Assembly (NCBI GenBank): GCA_003165095.1
Contig: PLSH01000425.1
Coordinates: 3,346 to 10,403, forward strand
DNA: 7,058 bases
Direction: 5' to 3'
From: Acidobacteriaceae bacterium
Lineage (GTDB): Bacteria; Acidobacteriota; Terriglobia; Terriglobales; Acidobacteriaceae
Shown here in pieces: positions 1 through 6,369 of this stretch (positions are counted from its first letter, which is position 1; every line of letters starts with the position of its first letter). The notes below the pieces were generated by a model. The model made no database searches, had not been told where the DNA came from, and was given only the letters and a program-made list of their open reading frames with translations. Position numbers and translations under genes: made by a program.

Positions 1-15
1 TGACGCACTGCGTCA
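1..15. repeat. Perfect 7-1-7 inverted repeat at window edge
   Basis: TGACGCA (1-7), a single C, then TGCGTCA (9-15) form a perfect inverted repeat. The one-base spacer suits a dimeric protein-binding site better than an RNA hairpin. It lies at the very edge of the window, so its context is unknown. It could be an operator, a recombinase core site or chance. Confidence 0.35.
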
Positions 16-172
16 CGAATTGAGCCAGCCGTATCGGTCCAGATATTGTCTGGCCCATGTTGCAGCGGAAACCATAACTGAAGCATTTACGCAAAATAAT
101 TATGAAAGCAAAAGATTTGGCACAGTCCCGATGAATTGTGCCACAGCTGCGGCACAATTGTTCGAGAAGTAG
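2..172 (+). CDS. Possible 3' end of an upstream gene (partial, unrecognised)
   Basis: One frame is open from the left edge to a TAG at 170-172, giving 56 residues and ending in AAAQLFEK. The translation is balanced and helix-like (for example RYCLAHVAAETITEAF), but I do not recognise a family and no start is visible. It would end 12 nt before the ATG of the nuclease gene, which is operon-like spacing. Against it, a random frame stays open this long fairly often, the 84-118 stretch is AT-rich and promoter-like, and the 134-159 palindrome lies inside it. It may be the tail of a real upstream partner or noncoding DNA. Confidence 0.3.
   Translation, partial: DALRHELSQPYRSRYCLAHVAAETITEAFTQNNYESKRFGTVPMNCATAAAQLFEK
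78..106 (+). promoter_or_regulatory. Weak candidate sigma-70-type promoter for the nuclease gene
   Basis: CTGAAG (78-83) and TATGAA (101-106) are 17 bp apart inside the most AT-rich stretch near the first gene. They match the consensus at only 3 of 6 and 4 of 6 positions. The call rests mainly on base composition and on position upstream of the palindrome and the ATG at 185. Confidence 0.2.
134..159. promoter_or_regulatory. 26-bp near-perfect palindrome, putative operator
   Basis: Arms AATTGTGCC (134-142) and GGCACAATT (151-159) are perfect reverse complements. They flank a CAGCTG core (144-149) on the same dyad axis, so only the 143/150 base pair breaks symmetry. A further GGCACA half-site at 119-124 can pair with TGTGCC at 137-142, giving three half-sites. 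The element ends 25 bp before the ATG at 185, where a repressor would block transcription of the nuclease gene. There is no T-run, so a terminator is unlikely. The operator role is inferred. Confidence 0.5.
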
Positions 173-184
173 CCTTGAGCACTT

Positions 185-1243
185 ATGAATAAACTCTCGC
201 CAGCCCCAAACCCGCCCGAGGCTCTGGTATCCGACCTGCGCCGGATGATCGCCGATGCCCGGCGTCAGGCGGTGATTGCGGTAAACGTCGGCCTGACGGT
301 CCTCTACTGGAGGTTGGGCGACCGCATCCGGCGTGAGGTGCTTGGTTCCGAGCGTGCCGGGTACGGGGAGCAGATTGTTGCGACGCTGTCGCACCAGTTG
401 GCTGCGGAGTTCGGCCGAGGCTTCGAACGGACGAACTTGACCCGGATGATGAAGTTCGCCGAGATGTTCCCAGATGAGGAAATTGTTGCGACACTGTCGC
501 ACCAATTAAGCTGGTCGCACTTCCGCGAGCTACTTCCACTCGACAAACCGCTTCAACGGGAGTTCTATGCCGAGATGTGCCGTGTCGAGGGCTGGAGCGT
601 CCGCACCTTGAGGGGCAGGATCGATTCCATGCTCTACGAGCGGACGGCGCTGTCCAGAAAGCCAGATGAGCTGGCCAGGCAGGAACTCGCCACCTTGCAC
701 GCGAAAGGGGAGGTCGGCCCGGCCCTTGTTCTCAAAGATCCTTATATCCTCGATTTCCTCGATCTTAAGGATCAGTACATCGAGCGCGACTTCGAAGACG
801 CGATTTTGCGGGAGCTGGAAATGTTCCTGCTCGAACTCGGCGCCGGTTTCTCCTTTATCGCTCGGCAGAAGCGCATCCAGCTGGACGGCGAAGATTTTTA
901 CATTGACCTCCTCTTTTACAACAGAAAGCTTAAGCGGCTGGTCGCAGTGGAGCTGAAGCAGGGAAGCTTTCGAGCAGAGTACAAGGGGCAAATGGAACTT
1001 TATCTCCGCTGGCTGGCCAAATATGAGAGCGAGGACGCTGAAGGCCCGCCTCTCGGCATCATTCTGTGCGCTGGAGCCAGCTCCAGGCAGATCGAGCTGC
1101 TGGAACTGGATGCAGCCGGGATACATGTTGCAGAGTACCTAACCGTACTGCCGCCCCGTGAAGCGCTCGAACGCAAGCTAGCAGATGCCATCGGGGCGGC
1201 TCGGCTCCGATTCGAGTCCAAGCCTGAGGCGAGTGCATCTTGA
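185..1243 (+). CDS. PDDEXK nuclease-domain protein, DUF1016/YhcG family
   Basis: This is a 352-aa protein with the two-part layout of the YhcG family. Residues about 12-150 form the helical DUF1016 N-terminal domain, with family-typical stretches such as QLSWSHFRELLPL and REFYAEMCRVEGWSVRTLR. Residues about 180-330 form a PDDEXK nuclease fold. The putative metal-binding residues are D241 in FYIDLLFY and E256/K258 in VAVELKQG, followed by the conserved KGQMELYLRWL. All core residues are present, so it is probably an active DNA-cleaving enzyme in the cytoplasm. Length is normal for the family. These genes are often found in restriction-modification and other defence loci, but no methylase or specificity subunit is visible here. 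The ATG at 185 is kept because the family similarity starts soon after it. No strong Shine-Dalgarno sequence precedes it. The putative operator at 134-159 suggests repression. The family is certain; the biological role is not. Confidence 0.93.
   Translation: MNKLSPAPNPPEALVSDLRRMIADARRQAVIAVNVGLTVLYWRLGDRIRREVLGSERAGYGEQIVATLSHQLAAEFGRGFERTNLTRMMKFAEMFPDEEIVATLSHQLSWSHFRELLPLDKPLQREFYAEMCRVEGWSVRTLRGRIDSMLYERTALSRKPDELARQELATLHAKGEVGPALVLKDPYILDFLDLKDQYIERDFEDAILRELEMFLLELGAGFSFIARQKRIQLDGEDFYIDLLFYNRKLKRLVAVELKQGSFRAEYKGQMELYLRWLAKYESEDAEGPPLGIILCAGASSRQIELLELDAAGIHVAEYLTVLPPREALERKLADAIGAARLRFESKPEASAS
374..507 (+). repeat. In-frame 26-bp direct repeat inside the nuclease gene
   Basis: Positions 374-399 and 482-507 match at 24 of 26 bases and both encode IVATLSHQL (residues 64-72 and 100-108). 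They are 108 bp apart, exactly 36 codons. The repeated peptide is a known tendency of the family, but the near-identical DNA means slippage or recombination here would delete 36 codons without breaking the frame. Confidence 0.7.
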
Positions 1244-1341
1244 GCACCGGCTTGGTCCCCGTACTGATGGAGGCGAAGCCGCGGCCACCACAGGACCGCT
1301 TTGATGAGCTGCGGAGGGCCGTGCTCAATGGGGAGCGGTAA
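1240..1341 (+). CDS. Possible 33-aa small ORF overlapping the nuclease stop
   Basis: A TTG at 1240 overlaps the nuclease TGA (1241-1243) and opens a frame to TAA at 1339-1341. The product is 33 residues, including EAKPRPPQDRFDELRRAVLN. An in-frame ATG at 1267 would give 24 residues. The charged, proline-containing sequence looks protein-like and the TTGA overlap would suit translational coupling. No family is recognised. It may equally be a leftover C-terminal fragment of a decayed gene, since the next features downstream are gene remnants. Confidence 0.3.
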   Translation: MSTGLVPVLMEAKPRPPQDRFDELRRAVLNGER

Positions 1342-1350
1342 CGTCGCTGT

Positions 1351-1464
1351 GCGTTCTCCATATCCAAGTTCCTGCTAGGGCAGTCGTCGATCCAGACTAC
1401 GGAGCGGTATCTTGGGCCTCAGCAGGAACTTGCGGTAGCGGTCAATGATTGTCTGGGCATCTAG
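1351..1464 (+). pseudogene. Tyrosine recombinase C-terminal remnant (type 1)
   Basis: This open stretch of 37 codons plus a TAG carries the unmistakable end of a phage-integrase-type recombinase: FLLGQSSIQTTERYLG, then an acidic and hydrophobic tail ending NDCLGI. The tyrosine of ERYLG is the expected nucleophile. The position that is normally the catalytic histidine (LLGH) reads Q. Everything upstream is missing: the core-binding domain and the two arginine motifs are absent, and a TAA sits in the same frame at 1339-1341. It cannot be functional. It marks an old integration event and differs from the recombinase fragment at the other end of the window. Confidence 0.82.
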
Positions 1465-1469
1465 TCCAG

Positions 1470-1483
1470 TCTCTCAGGAGAGA
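1470..1483 (+). promoter_or_regulatory. Shine-Dalgarno within a small inverted repeat, before the relic ORF
   Basis: TCTCTC (1470-1475) and GAGAGA (1478-1483) are inverted repeats. The right arm overlaps AGGAGAG (1476-1482), a good ribosome binding site 9 nt before the ATG at 1492. A hairpin with a CAGG loop would hide it. This supports the relic at 1492 having once been a translated gene start. Confidence 0.35.
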
Positions 1484-1490
1484 GCCGAAC

Positions 1491-1508
1491 GATGAAGCGA
1501 CGAATCTG
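1491..1508 (+). repeat. 18-bp direct repeat, left copy
   Basis: GATGAAGCGACGAATCTG is identical at 1491-1508 and 6352-6369, in the same orientation and 4861 bp apart. Both copies cover the first codons of the same small gene family. Recombination between them would remove the GH5, SNF2 and SWIM genes together. Confidence 0.85.
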
Positions 1509-1548
1509 TTCCTACGACCTGACCGCCGTCCCCGAGAACGGCCCTTGA
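1492..1548 (+). pseudogene. Truncated relic of the 88-aa cysteine-protein gene
   Basis: The ATG at 1492 opens an 18-residue frame, MKRRICSYDLTAVPENGP, ending in TGA at 1546-1548. Its first 17 residues match the start of the intact 88-aa protein encoded at 6353 at 14 positions, and the first 51 bases match at 43. The similarity ends where the frame stops, and no counterpart of the YLCNARCLC segment follows in any frame I checked. The differences are mostly silent or conservative, so this copy evolved as a gene for some time before it was cut. It lies 27 bp after the recombinase remnant, suggesting an older integrase-small protein arrangement. Confidence 0.8.
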
Positions 1549-1635
1549 CTTCGGGCAGACGGAGTGTGCAGCCCGCCGTCAAGCGGCACAGCCGTGCTTC
1601 TTGAAACCCAAGGCAGACAGAAATCGAGGGGCGTG

Positions 1636-2754
1636 ATGAGACGAATTTTAGCAACGATACTACTTTGTGCATTGGCAACGCTTGCTGGCCGAAGCCAGGG
1701 GATAGCTTTCGAACGGGCGGCCCATTTGCAGCGTGGCGTCAACTTGAGCATGTGGTACGCACAGGCCCGGGACTATTCTGCCGATCGCCTGACTACGTAT
1801 ACGACGGCGGATGACTTCAAGCTTGTAAGGTCGCTGGGTTTTGACCACGTGCGGCTGAGCATCAACCCCGAGCCTCTGATCGAGGACGGTCACCCGGATG
1901 TGCTTGAGCCGGCGGCAATTGCGCGGCTGGACAAAACGGTTGCGGAGATTACGGCGACCGGCCTGGTGGTTATTCTGGATATTCATCCGGAGATGCCGTA
2001 TGTAATGGCGCTGGGGCAGGGAAACGCTTCGGTTACAAACTTCTGCAAGTTTTGGCAGGCCTTCGCCACGCACTATGCCAGCACCGATCCGCGACAAGTG
2101 TACTTCGAGGTGCTCAACGAGCCACACATTGAAGACAGCTATCGCTGGGCCGGTATCCAGAGCAAGGCAGTGGAGGGGATCCGCGCTGTTGCTCCACATC
2201 ACACGATCATCGCCACTGGAAATCGCTGGGGCGGCGTGGCTGGTCTGCTGGAGTTGGAGCCGATACGCGACGACAACGTCATCTACAGCTTTCATGATTA
2301 CGACCCGATGGCGTTTACCCACCAGGGAGCTACGTGGTCAACACCATTCCTGAAGCAGTTGCATGGTGTGCCCTACCCATCGACACCCGAGAACATCGCT
2401 CCGCTGCTGACGCTTGAGACCGATGACAGTGGCAAGCAGCAACTCGCACAGTACGGGACCGAACGCTGGGATGCGAAGCATGTGGATCTTGAGATCACGA
2501 CCGCCGCCACATGGGGCATGCAGCACAAGGTTCCCGTGTGGTGTGGCGAGTTTGGCGTCTTTCGAACCTATGCCGAACCAGCGGCGCGGGCACGATGGCT
2601 GCACGATATGCGCGTGGCCTTGGAGGCTCACAACATTGGGTGGTCCATGTGGGACTACCAGGGCGGATTTGCTCTGGTTACAAAAGCGAATGGGAAGACG
2701 TTGGTAGACCCGCCGATTGCCGCGGCGCTGGGTTTGAAGGCTACTAGGCAGTGA
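1636..2754 (+). CDS. Secreted GH5 glycoside hydrolase (endoglucanase-like)
   Basis: This is a 372-aa enzyme of the GH5 cellulase family, a retaining (beta/alpha)8-barrel hydrolase acting on beta-glucans or related polysaccharides outside the cytoplasm. Residues 1-22 look like a Sec signal peptide: MRR, a hydrophobic run ILATILLCALATLAG, then a polar end. Family landmarks follow in order: HVRLSINP with R73, DIHPE with H117, the acid/base motif NEP with E162, SFHDYDP with H220 and Y222, the nucleophile in CGEFG (E305), and the aromatic WSMWDYQGG (W336, W339). All catalytic residues are intact. I chose the ATG at 1636 rather than the frame's earlier ATG at 1564 because it places the signal peptide at the N-terminus and has GAGGGG at 1626-1631 just upstream; GTG at 1633 is an alternative. 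No carbohydrate-binding module is visible. Exact substrate (cellulose, glucomannan or other) cannot be fixed from sequence. Confidence 0.92.
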   Translation: MRRILATILLCALATLAGRSQGIAFERAAHLQRGVNLSMWYAQARDYSADRLTTYTTADDFKLVRSLGFDHVRLSINPEPLIEDGHPDVLEPAAIARLDKTVAEITATGLVVILDIHPEMPYVMALGQGNASVTNFCKFWQAFATHYASTDPRQVYFEVLNEPHIEDSYRWAGIQSKAVEGIRAVAPHHTIIATGNRWGGVAGLLELEPIRDDNVIYSFHDYDPMAFTHQGATWSTPFLKQLHGVPYPSTPENIAPLLTLETDDSGKQQLAQYGTERWDAKHVDLEITTAATWGMQHKVPVWCGEFGVFRTYAEPAARARWLHDMRVALEAHNIGWSMWDYQGGFALVTKANGKTLVDPPIAAALGLKATRQ

Positions 2755-2820
2755 CGGAACTCAAGCGCGGACACTAATGGAGAGCGCCAAAAAGGCCCAA
2801 CCCCAACAACGCTGACTCAT

Positions 2821-2824
2821 AGGG
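2821..2824 (+). promoter_or_regulatory. Ribosome binding site of the SNF2 gene
   Basis: AGGG lies 7 nt before the ATG at 2832 and supports that start. The rest of the 77-bp gap after the GH5 stop shows no T-run hairpin and no clear promoter, so read-through from the GH5 gene is possible. Confidence 0.5.
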
Positions 2825-2831
2825 ATTTTGC

Positions 2832-5537
2832 ATGGCGTCCATGTTTCTTGCTCCGACTCTCACCCCGCACGGCCATCTCGTCCTGGTTGAGGACAGCGCC
2901 GCCGCCGCAACGGATTCGGAAGTTGGCCAACGTCTGCGGGACGCCTTCGCGCGAGGACCGGGGCACGGTCTGCTACAGCTTGGGGCTGGAGAGGCAGGCA
3001 CGGCGATCCCCGCGGTCTTCTCCTACTGGCGAGAGTTCAGTGGGCACTATGTGACGCGCCTCTGCTCTGAGCCTCATCTGGCGGACGCGTCGGCGAAGGG
3101 ACCAATTACGCCGCCGGCCGATGCGGAGCTGGATTCGCTGGTGCTGAACGCACCCCCGATGACCGGAGCGGAGTATCTTACGCCGGCGGTGCTTGGTTCC
3201 CTTTGGCGGGAACTGGATACCGCCTTTCGCCGCGAGTTGTCCGAGTTCGGAGGCGAGGTCCAAGACTTCCTTAGGCACCGAAATCCCGCGTGGAACCTGG
3301 TCGGCCGTGTGTACTTCAATCTTGCCGAGAACCGCAACGATCAGGACGCTCCCTTCGCCTTTCTTGCCACCTATACGACGCGGCTGTCGGCGCAGGCGAA
3401 AGCTCAGCACCTTCCGCTGGGGCAGGCTCTGCGGGAGTATGCAGGCACCGCTCAAAAGGGCCGTCTGCTGTCACTGCTGCTTCCGGTGCAGCGCGCCGGC
3501 GGCGATTGCCCGTGGTTGAAGAGCATGATCGACGCGGGCGAGATCTTCCATCCGCTGCGCTGGACGGCGGGGGAGGCGATGCAGATGTTGCGCGATGTAC
3601 CGCGGCTGGAGAGCGCCGGCGTGGTGGTGCGCATGCCGGCCACATGGAGAGGGAATCGGCCGGCTCGGCCGCGGGTGATGGCGAGGATCGGCGGCAACGC
3701 TCCAGCGAAGGTGGGCCAGGATGCTCTGCTCGACTTCCGGATGGAGGTGGTGCTCGATGGCGAGGCGTTGACCGAGGGCGAGATAGAACAGTTGCTGGCC
3801 GGATCGAACGGCCTTGCGCTGGTTCGCGGACGCTGGGTCGAAGTGGACCGCGAACGACTGCAGCAGACGATCGAGCACTTCGGCGAGGTGGAGCGCAGGG
3901 CAGAACGAGATGGACTCAGCTTTCGGGATGCGATGCGGATGCTCGCCGGGGCCAACGTCGCCGGGACTGACGAAGATGCCGGCCAGCTCGAAGCAGACTG
4001 GTCTCAGGTGGTTGCCGGGCCGTGGCTGGCGGAGACGCTGAAGGGGCTGCGCAGCCAGGAGGGTTTGGAGAGGATGGAGGCCGGACCGGCGCTCCACGGG
4101 ACGCTCCGTCCTTATCAACAGATTGGCGTGCGCTGGTTGCATCTTCTGACCGGGCTGGGGCTGGGTGCCTGCCTGGCGGACGACATGGGGATGGGCAAGA
4201 CGATTCAAGTGCTCTCCCTGCTGCTGGTGTTGAAGCGACAGGGGAAGGGAAGACCAAGCCTGCTTGTGGCGCCAGCTTCGTTGCTGGCCAACTGGGCATC
4301 CGAGGTGGAGCAATTCGCCCCAAGCCTCGAACTGTTGATTGCCCATCCATCATTGATGCCAGCTTCCGAACTGAAAGGGCTGACTCATGAGAGCTTGCAG
4401 GATCTGGATCTGGTGGTGACCAGCTACGGCTCCTTGCTCCGAATTCCGTGGCTCATGGAGAGCGCATGGAACCTGGTTGTTCTCGACGAAGCACAGGCAA
4501 TCAAGAATCCGGCCGCCAAACAGACCAGGGCGGTCAAGAGACTCAATGCACGATCTCGGCTCGCCCTTACCGGCACGCCAGTCGAGAACCGCCTGGGCGA
4601 TCTGTGGTCCATCTTCGACTTCATCAATCCCGGGTTGCTGGGCTCGGCGAAACAGTTCACGCAGTTTTCCAAACGCCTGGCGGATCGTACTCACAACCCC
4701 TACGGGCCACTTCGGGAGCTGGTGCGACCCTACATTCTGCGCCGGCTGAAAACGGATAAGACGGTCATCTCCGACCTACCGGAAAAGACCGAGGTCAAGG
4801 CGTTCTGCCAGCTGAGCCGAAAACAGGCGGTGCTCTATCAGGATGCCGTAGACGAGCTTGCCTCGCGACTCAGCGACGCCTACGGCATAGCGCGCAAGGG
4901 AATGGTACTGTCGTTCCTGATGCGGTTTAAGCAGATATGCAATCACCCTTCGCAGTGGCTGGGAGATGGTGCCTGGGCCGAAGAGGAGAGCGGCAAATGG
5001 GCCCGGTTGCGTGAGATCGCCGAGGTGATCGCGGCGCGCCAGGAAAAGATGCTGGTCTTCACCCAGTTTCACGAGGTGACGGCTCCCCTGGCCAGCTTTC
5101 TCGCCACGATCTTCGGGCGTCCCGGGTTGGTTCTCCACGGGGAGACGGAGGTGAAGAAGCGCCAGCAACTTGTCGGTCGGTTCCAGGAGGACGAGAGTGT
5201 GGGCTTCTTCGTGCTCTCCCTGAAGGCCGGGGGCTCAGGTCTCAACCTCACGGCCGCTTCGCATGTGGTCCATTTCGACCGTTGGTGGAATCCTGCCGTC
5301 GAGAATCAGGCCACGGACCGAGCATTTCGCATTGGACAGAAGAAGAACGTGCTGGTACACAAGTTTGTATGCCGGGGAACGGTGGAGGAGAAGATCGATC
5401 AGTTGATCGAATCCAAGCAGAGCCTCTCGGAGGGGCTGCTTGAAGGTGGCGCCGACCGAGTGCTTACGGAGTTGAAGGATGAGGAGTTGCTCAAGTTGGT
5501 CCGTCTCGATCTCCAGATTGCGATGAAGGAGGCTTAG
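2832..5537 (+). CDS. SNF2-family DNA-dependent ATPase (HepA/HelZ-like)
   Basis: This is a 901-aa SWI2/SNF2 ATPase, a family of double-stranded-DNA translocases that remodel protein-DNA complexes. Residues about 200-345 resemble the bacterial SNF2-associated domain (PF12419); its signature is LLDFRMEVVLDG through LALVRGRWVEVD. The ATPase core spans about 420-870. It carries Walker A DDMGMGKT (450-457), motif Ia LLVAPASLLANW, the DEAQ box (552-555), motif III LTGTP (579-583), LVFTQF (741-746), SLKAGGSGLNLTAA (796-809), and motif VI QATDRAFRIGQ with arginines R830 and R833. All ATPase motifs are intact. The N-terminal 200 residues are not recognised. Length is slightly short for this subfamily, which often reaches about 1000 residues. 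The stop is 3 nt before the SWIM gene, and the SWIM ribosome binding site lies inside this gene's end, so the two are coupled. Roles in repair, transcription recycling or phage defence are all possible; none is shown by the sequence. Confidence 0.95.
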   Translation: MASMFLAPTLTPHGHLVLVEDSAAAATDSEVGQRLRDAFARGPGHGLLQLGAGEAGTAIPAVFSYWREFSGHYVTRLCSEPHLADASAKGPITPPADAELDSLVLNAPPMTGAEYLTPAVLGSLWRELDTAFRRELSEFGGEVQDFLRHRNPAWNLVGRVYFNLAENRNDQDAPFAFLATYTTRLSAQAKAQHLPLGQALREYAGTAQKGRLLSLLLPVQRAGGDCPWLKSMIDAGEIFHPLRWTAGEAMQMLRDVPRLESAGVVVRMPATWRGNRPARPRVMARIGGNAPAKVGQDALLDFRMEVVLDGEALTEGEIEQLLAGSNGLALVRGRWVEVDRERLQQTIEHFGEVERRAERDGLSFRDAMRMLAGANVAGTDEDAGQLEADWSQVVAGPWLAETLKGLRSQEGLERMEAGPALHGTLRPYQQIGVRWLHLLTGLGLGACLADDMGMGKTIQVLSLLLVLKRQGKGRPSLLVAPASLLANWASEVEQFAPSLELLIAHPSLMPASELKGLTHESLQDLDLVVTSYGSLLRIPWLMESAWNLVVLDEAQAIKNPAAKQTRAVKRLNARSRLALTGTPVENRLGDLWSIFDFINPGLLGSAKQFTQFSKRLADRTHNPYGPLRELVRPYILRRLKTDKTVISDLPEKTEVKAFCQLSRKQAVLYQDAVDELASRLSDAYGIARKGMVLSFLMRFKQICNHPSQWLGDGAWAEEESGKWARLREIAEVIAARQEKMLVFTQFHEVTAPLASFLATIFGRPGLVLHGETEVKKRQQLVGRFQEDESVGFFVLSLKAGGSGLNLTAASHVVHFDRWWNPAVENQATDRAFRIGQKKNVLVHKFVCRGTVEEKIDQLIESKQSLSEGLLEGGADRVLTELKDEELLKLVRLDLQIAMKEA
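5526..5532 (+). promoter_or_regulatory. Strong Shine-Dalgarno for the SWIM gene inside the SNF2 gene end
   Basis: AAGGAGG is a near-ideal ribosome binding site 8 nt before the ATG at 5541 and overlaps the last SNF2 codons. It fixes the SWIM start and implies translation straight after SNF2 termination. Confidence 0.8.
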
Positions 5538-5540
5538 TCG

Positions 5541-6356
5541 ATGTACGGTGGCTGGGGCTGGAAGCCGTATGTGTCTGCGGCCGAGCGGCGCCGCAAGGCG
5601 CTGAAGAAGATGGAGAGCCTTCGAAAGAGAGGGCATTCCGTCTCTCCCGTGGTCATCGAGGGACGCACGATAGCGAAGACCTTCTGGGGCAAAGCCTGGT
5701 GCAACAATCTGGAACAATACAGCGACTTTGCCAATCGCCTGCCGCGCGGACGAACCTATGTGCGCAATGGATCGGTAATCGATCTGCAGATTGCGGCGGG
5801 TGCGATCGTGGCCAAGGTGAGCGGATCGGAGATCTACACCGTTGTCCTGAAGATCGTCCCGGTTGACAAAGTGCGCTGGCGATCGATCTGCACCGATTGT
5901 TCGGGCTCGATTGATTCTCTCGTCGAGCTTCTCCAAGGACGACTCTCGAAGGGCGTCATGGAGCGGATATGCCGGCAGGAGACGGGATTGTTTCCTTCAC
6001 CGAAAGAAATCAACCTTTCCTGCAGCTGTCCGGACTGGGCCGATATGTGCAAGCACGCTGCGGCGGTTCTCTATGGCGTCGGCGTCCGGCTCGATCGGCA
6101 GCCGGAACTGCTCTTCCGGCTGCATGGCGTGGACGAAAAGGAACTGATCACAAATGCGACTGGGAAGCCTCCTCTCTCCAAACAGAAGCCTGCTCAAGGC
6201 AAGGTTCTCGGCAGCGGGGAAGACCTCTCCGCACTGTTTGGATTGGAACTGGCTCAGAGCGCACCTGCAAAATCGGAATCCAAATCGAAGCCTCGTGGGA
6301 CCGCAGCTAAGACGACAAAGAAGTCGCCGGCAAAGAAGGGCGCCAAGAAGGGATGA
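5541..6356 (+). CDS. SWIM zinc-finger protein with histone-H1-like tail
   Basis: This is a 271-aa protein. Its N-terminus has FWGKAWCNNLEQYSDFANRLPRGRTYVRNG (about 48-77), typical of SWIM proteins encoded beside bacterial SNF2 ATPases. The SWIM motif CxCxnCxH is complete: C161, C163, C170 and H172 in LSCSCPDWADMCKHAAAVLY. SWIM domains chelate zinc and bind DNA or protein. Residues 244-271 form a low-complexity basic tail with ten lysines, one arginine and a single acidic residue, including SPAKKGAKK, which resembles histone H1 or HU-type tails. The tail should bind DNA non-specifically through charge. The protein is predicted cytoplasmic. The gene starts 3 nt after SNF2 and its TGA overlaps the next ATG by 4 nt, so it sits in the middle of the operon. 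The likely role, by inference, is a DNA-binding partner that recruits or regulates the SNF2 translocase. Confidence 0.93.
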   Translation: MYGGWGWKPYVSAAERRRKALKKMESLRKRGHSVSPVVIEGRTIAKTFWGKAWCNNLEQYSDFANRLPRGRTYVRNGSVIDLQIAAGAIVAKVSGSEIYTVVLKIVPVDKVRWRSICTDCSGSIDSLVELLQGRLSKGVMERICRQETGLFPSPKEINLSCSCPDWADMCKHAAAVLYGVGVRLDRQPELLFRLHGVDEKELITNATGKPPLSKQKPAQGKVLGSGEDLSALFGLELAQSAPAKSESKSKPRGTAAKTTKKSPAKKGAKKG

Positions 6357-6369
6357 AGCGACGAATCTG
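6352..6369 (+). repeat. 18-bp direct repeat, right copy
   Basis: This is identical to 1491-1508 and lies at the start of the intact small gene. Flanking bases differ on the left (GG here, AC there). On the right, homology continues with scattered mismatches for about 33 bp, as expected for a gene duplication rather than a target-site duplication. Confidence 0.85.

Noticed and set aside
1564..1635. Longer N-terminus for the GH5 protein from the ATG at 1564
   Set aside because: It would put 24 residues ahead of a good signal peptide, and GAGGGG precedes the ATG at 1636.
1660..2322. Minus-strand open frame (220 codons) opposite the GH5 gene
   Set aside because: It is antisense to catalytic GH5 motifs and has no family features of its own.
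3471..4346. Long minus-strand open frame (291 codons) opposite the SNF2 gene
   Set aside because: It is antisense to strongly conserved SNF2 coding sequence, has low-complexity His/Pro/Gln-rich translation, and is expected from GC-rich codon bias.
5235..5936. Minus-strand open frame (233 codons) across the SNF2-SWIM junction
   Set aside because: It overlaps two genes with clear motifs on the other strand and shows no recognisable domain; a shadow frame.
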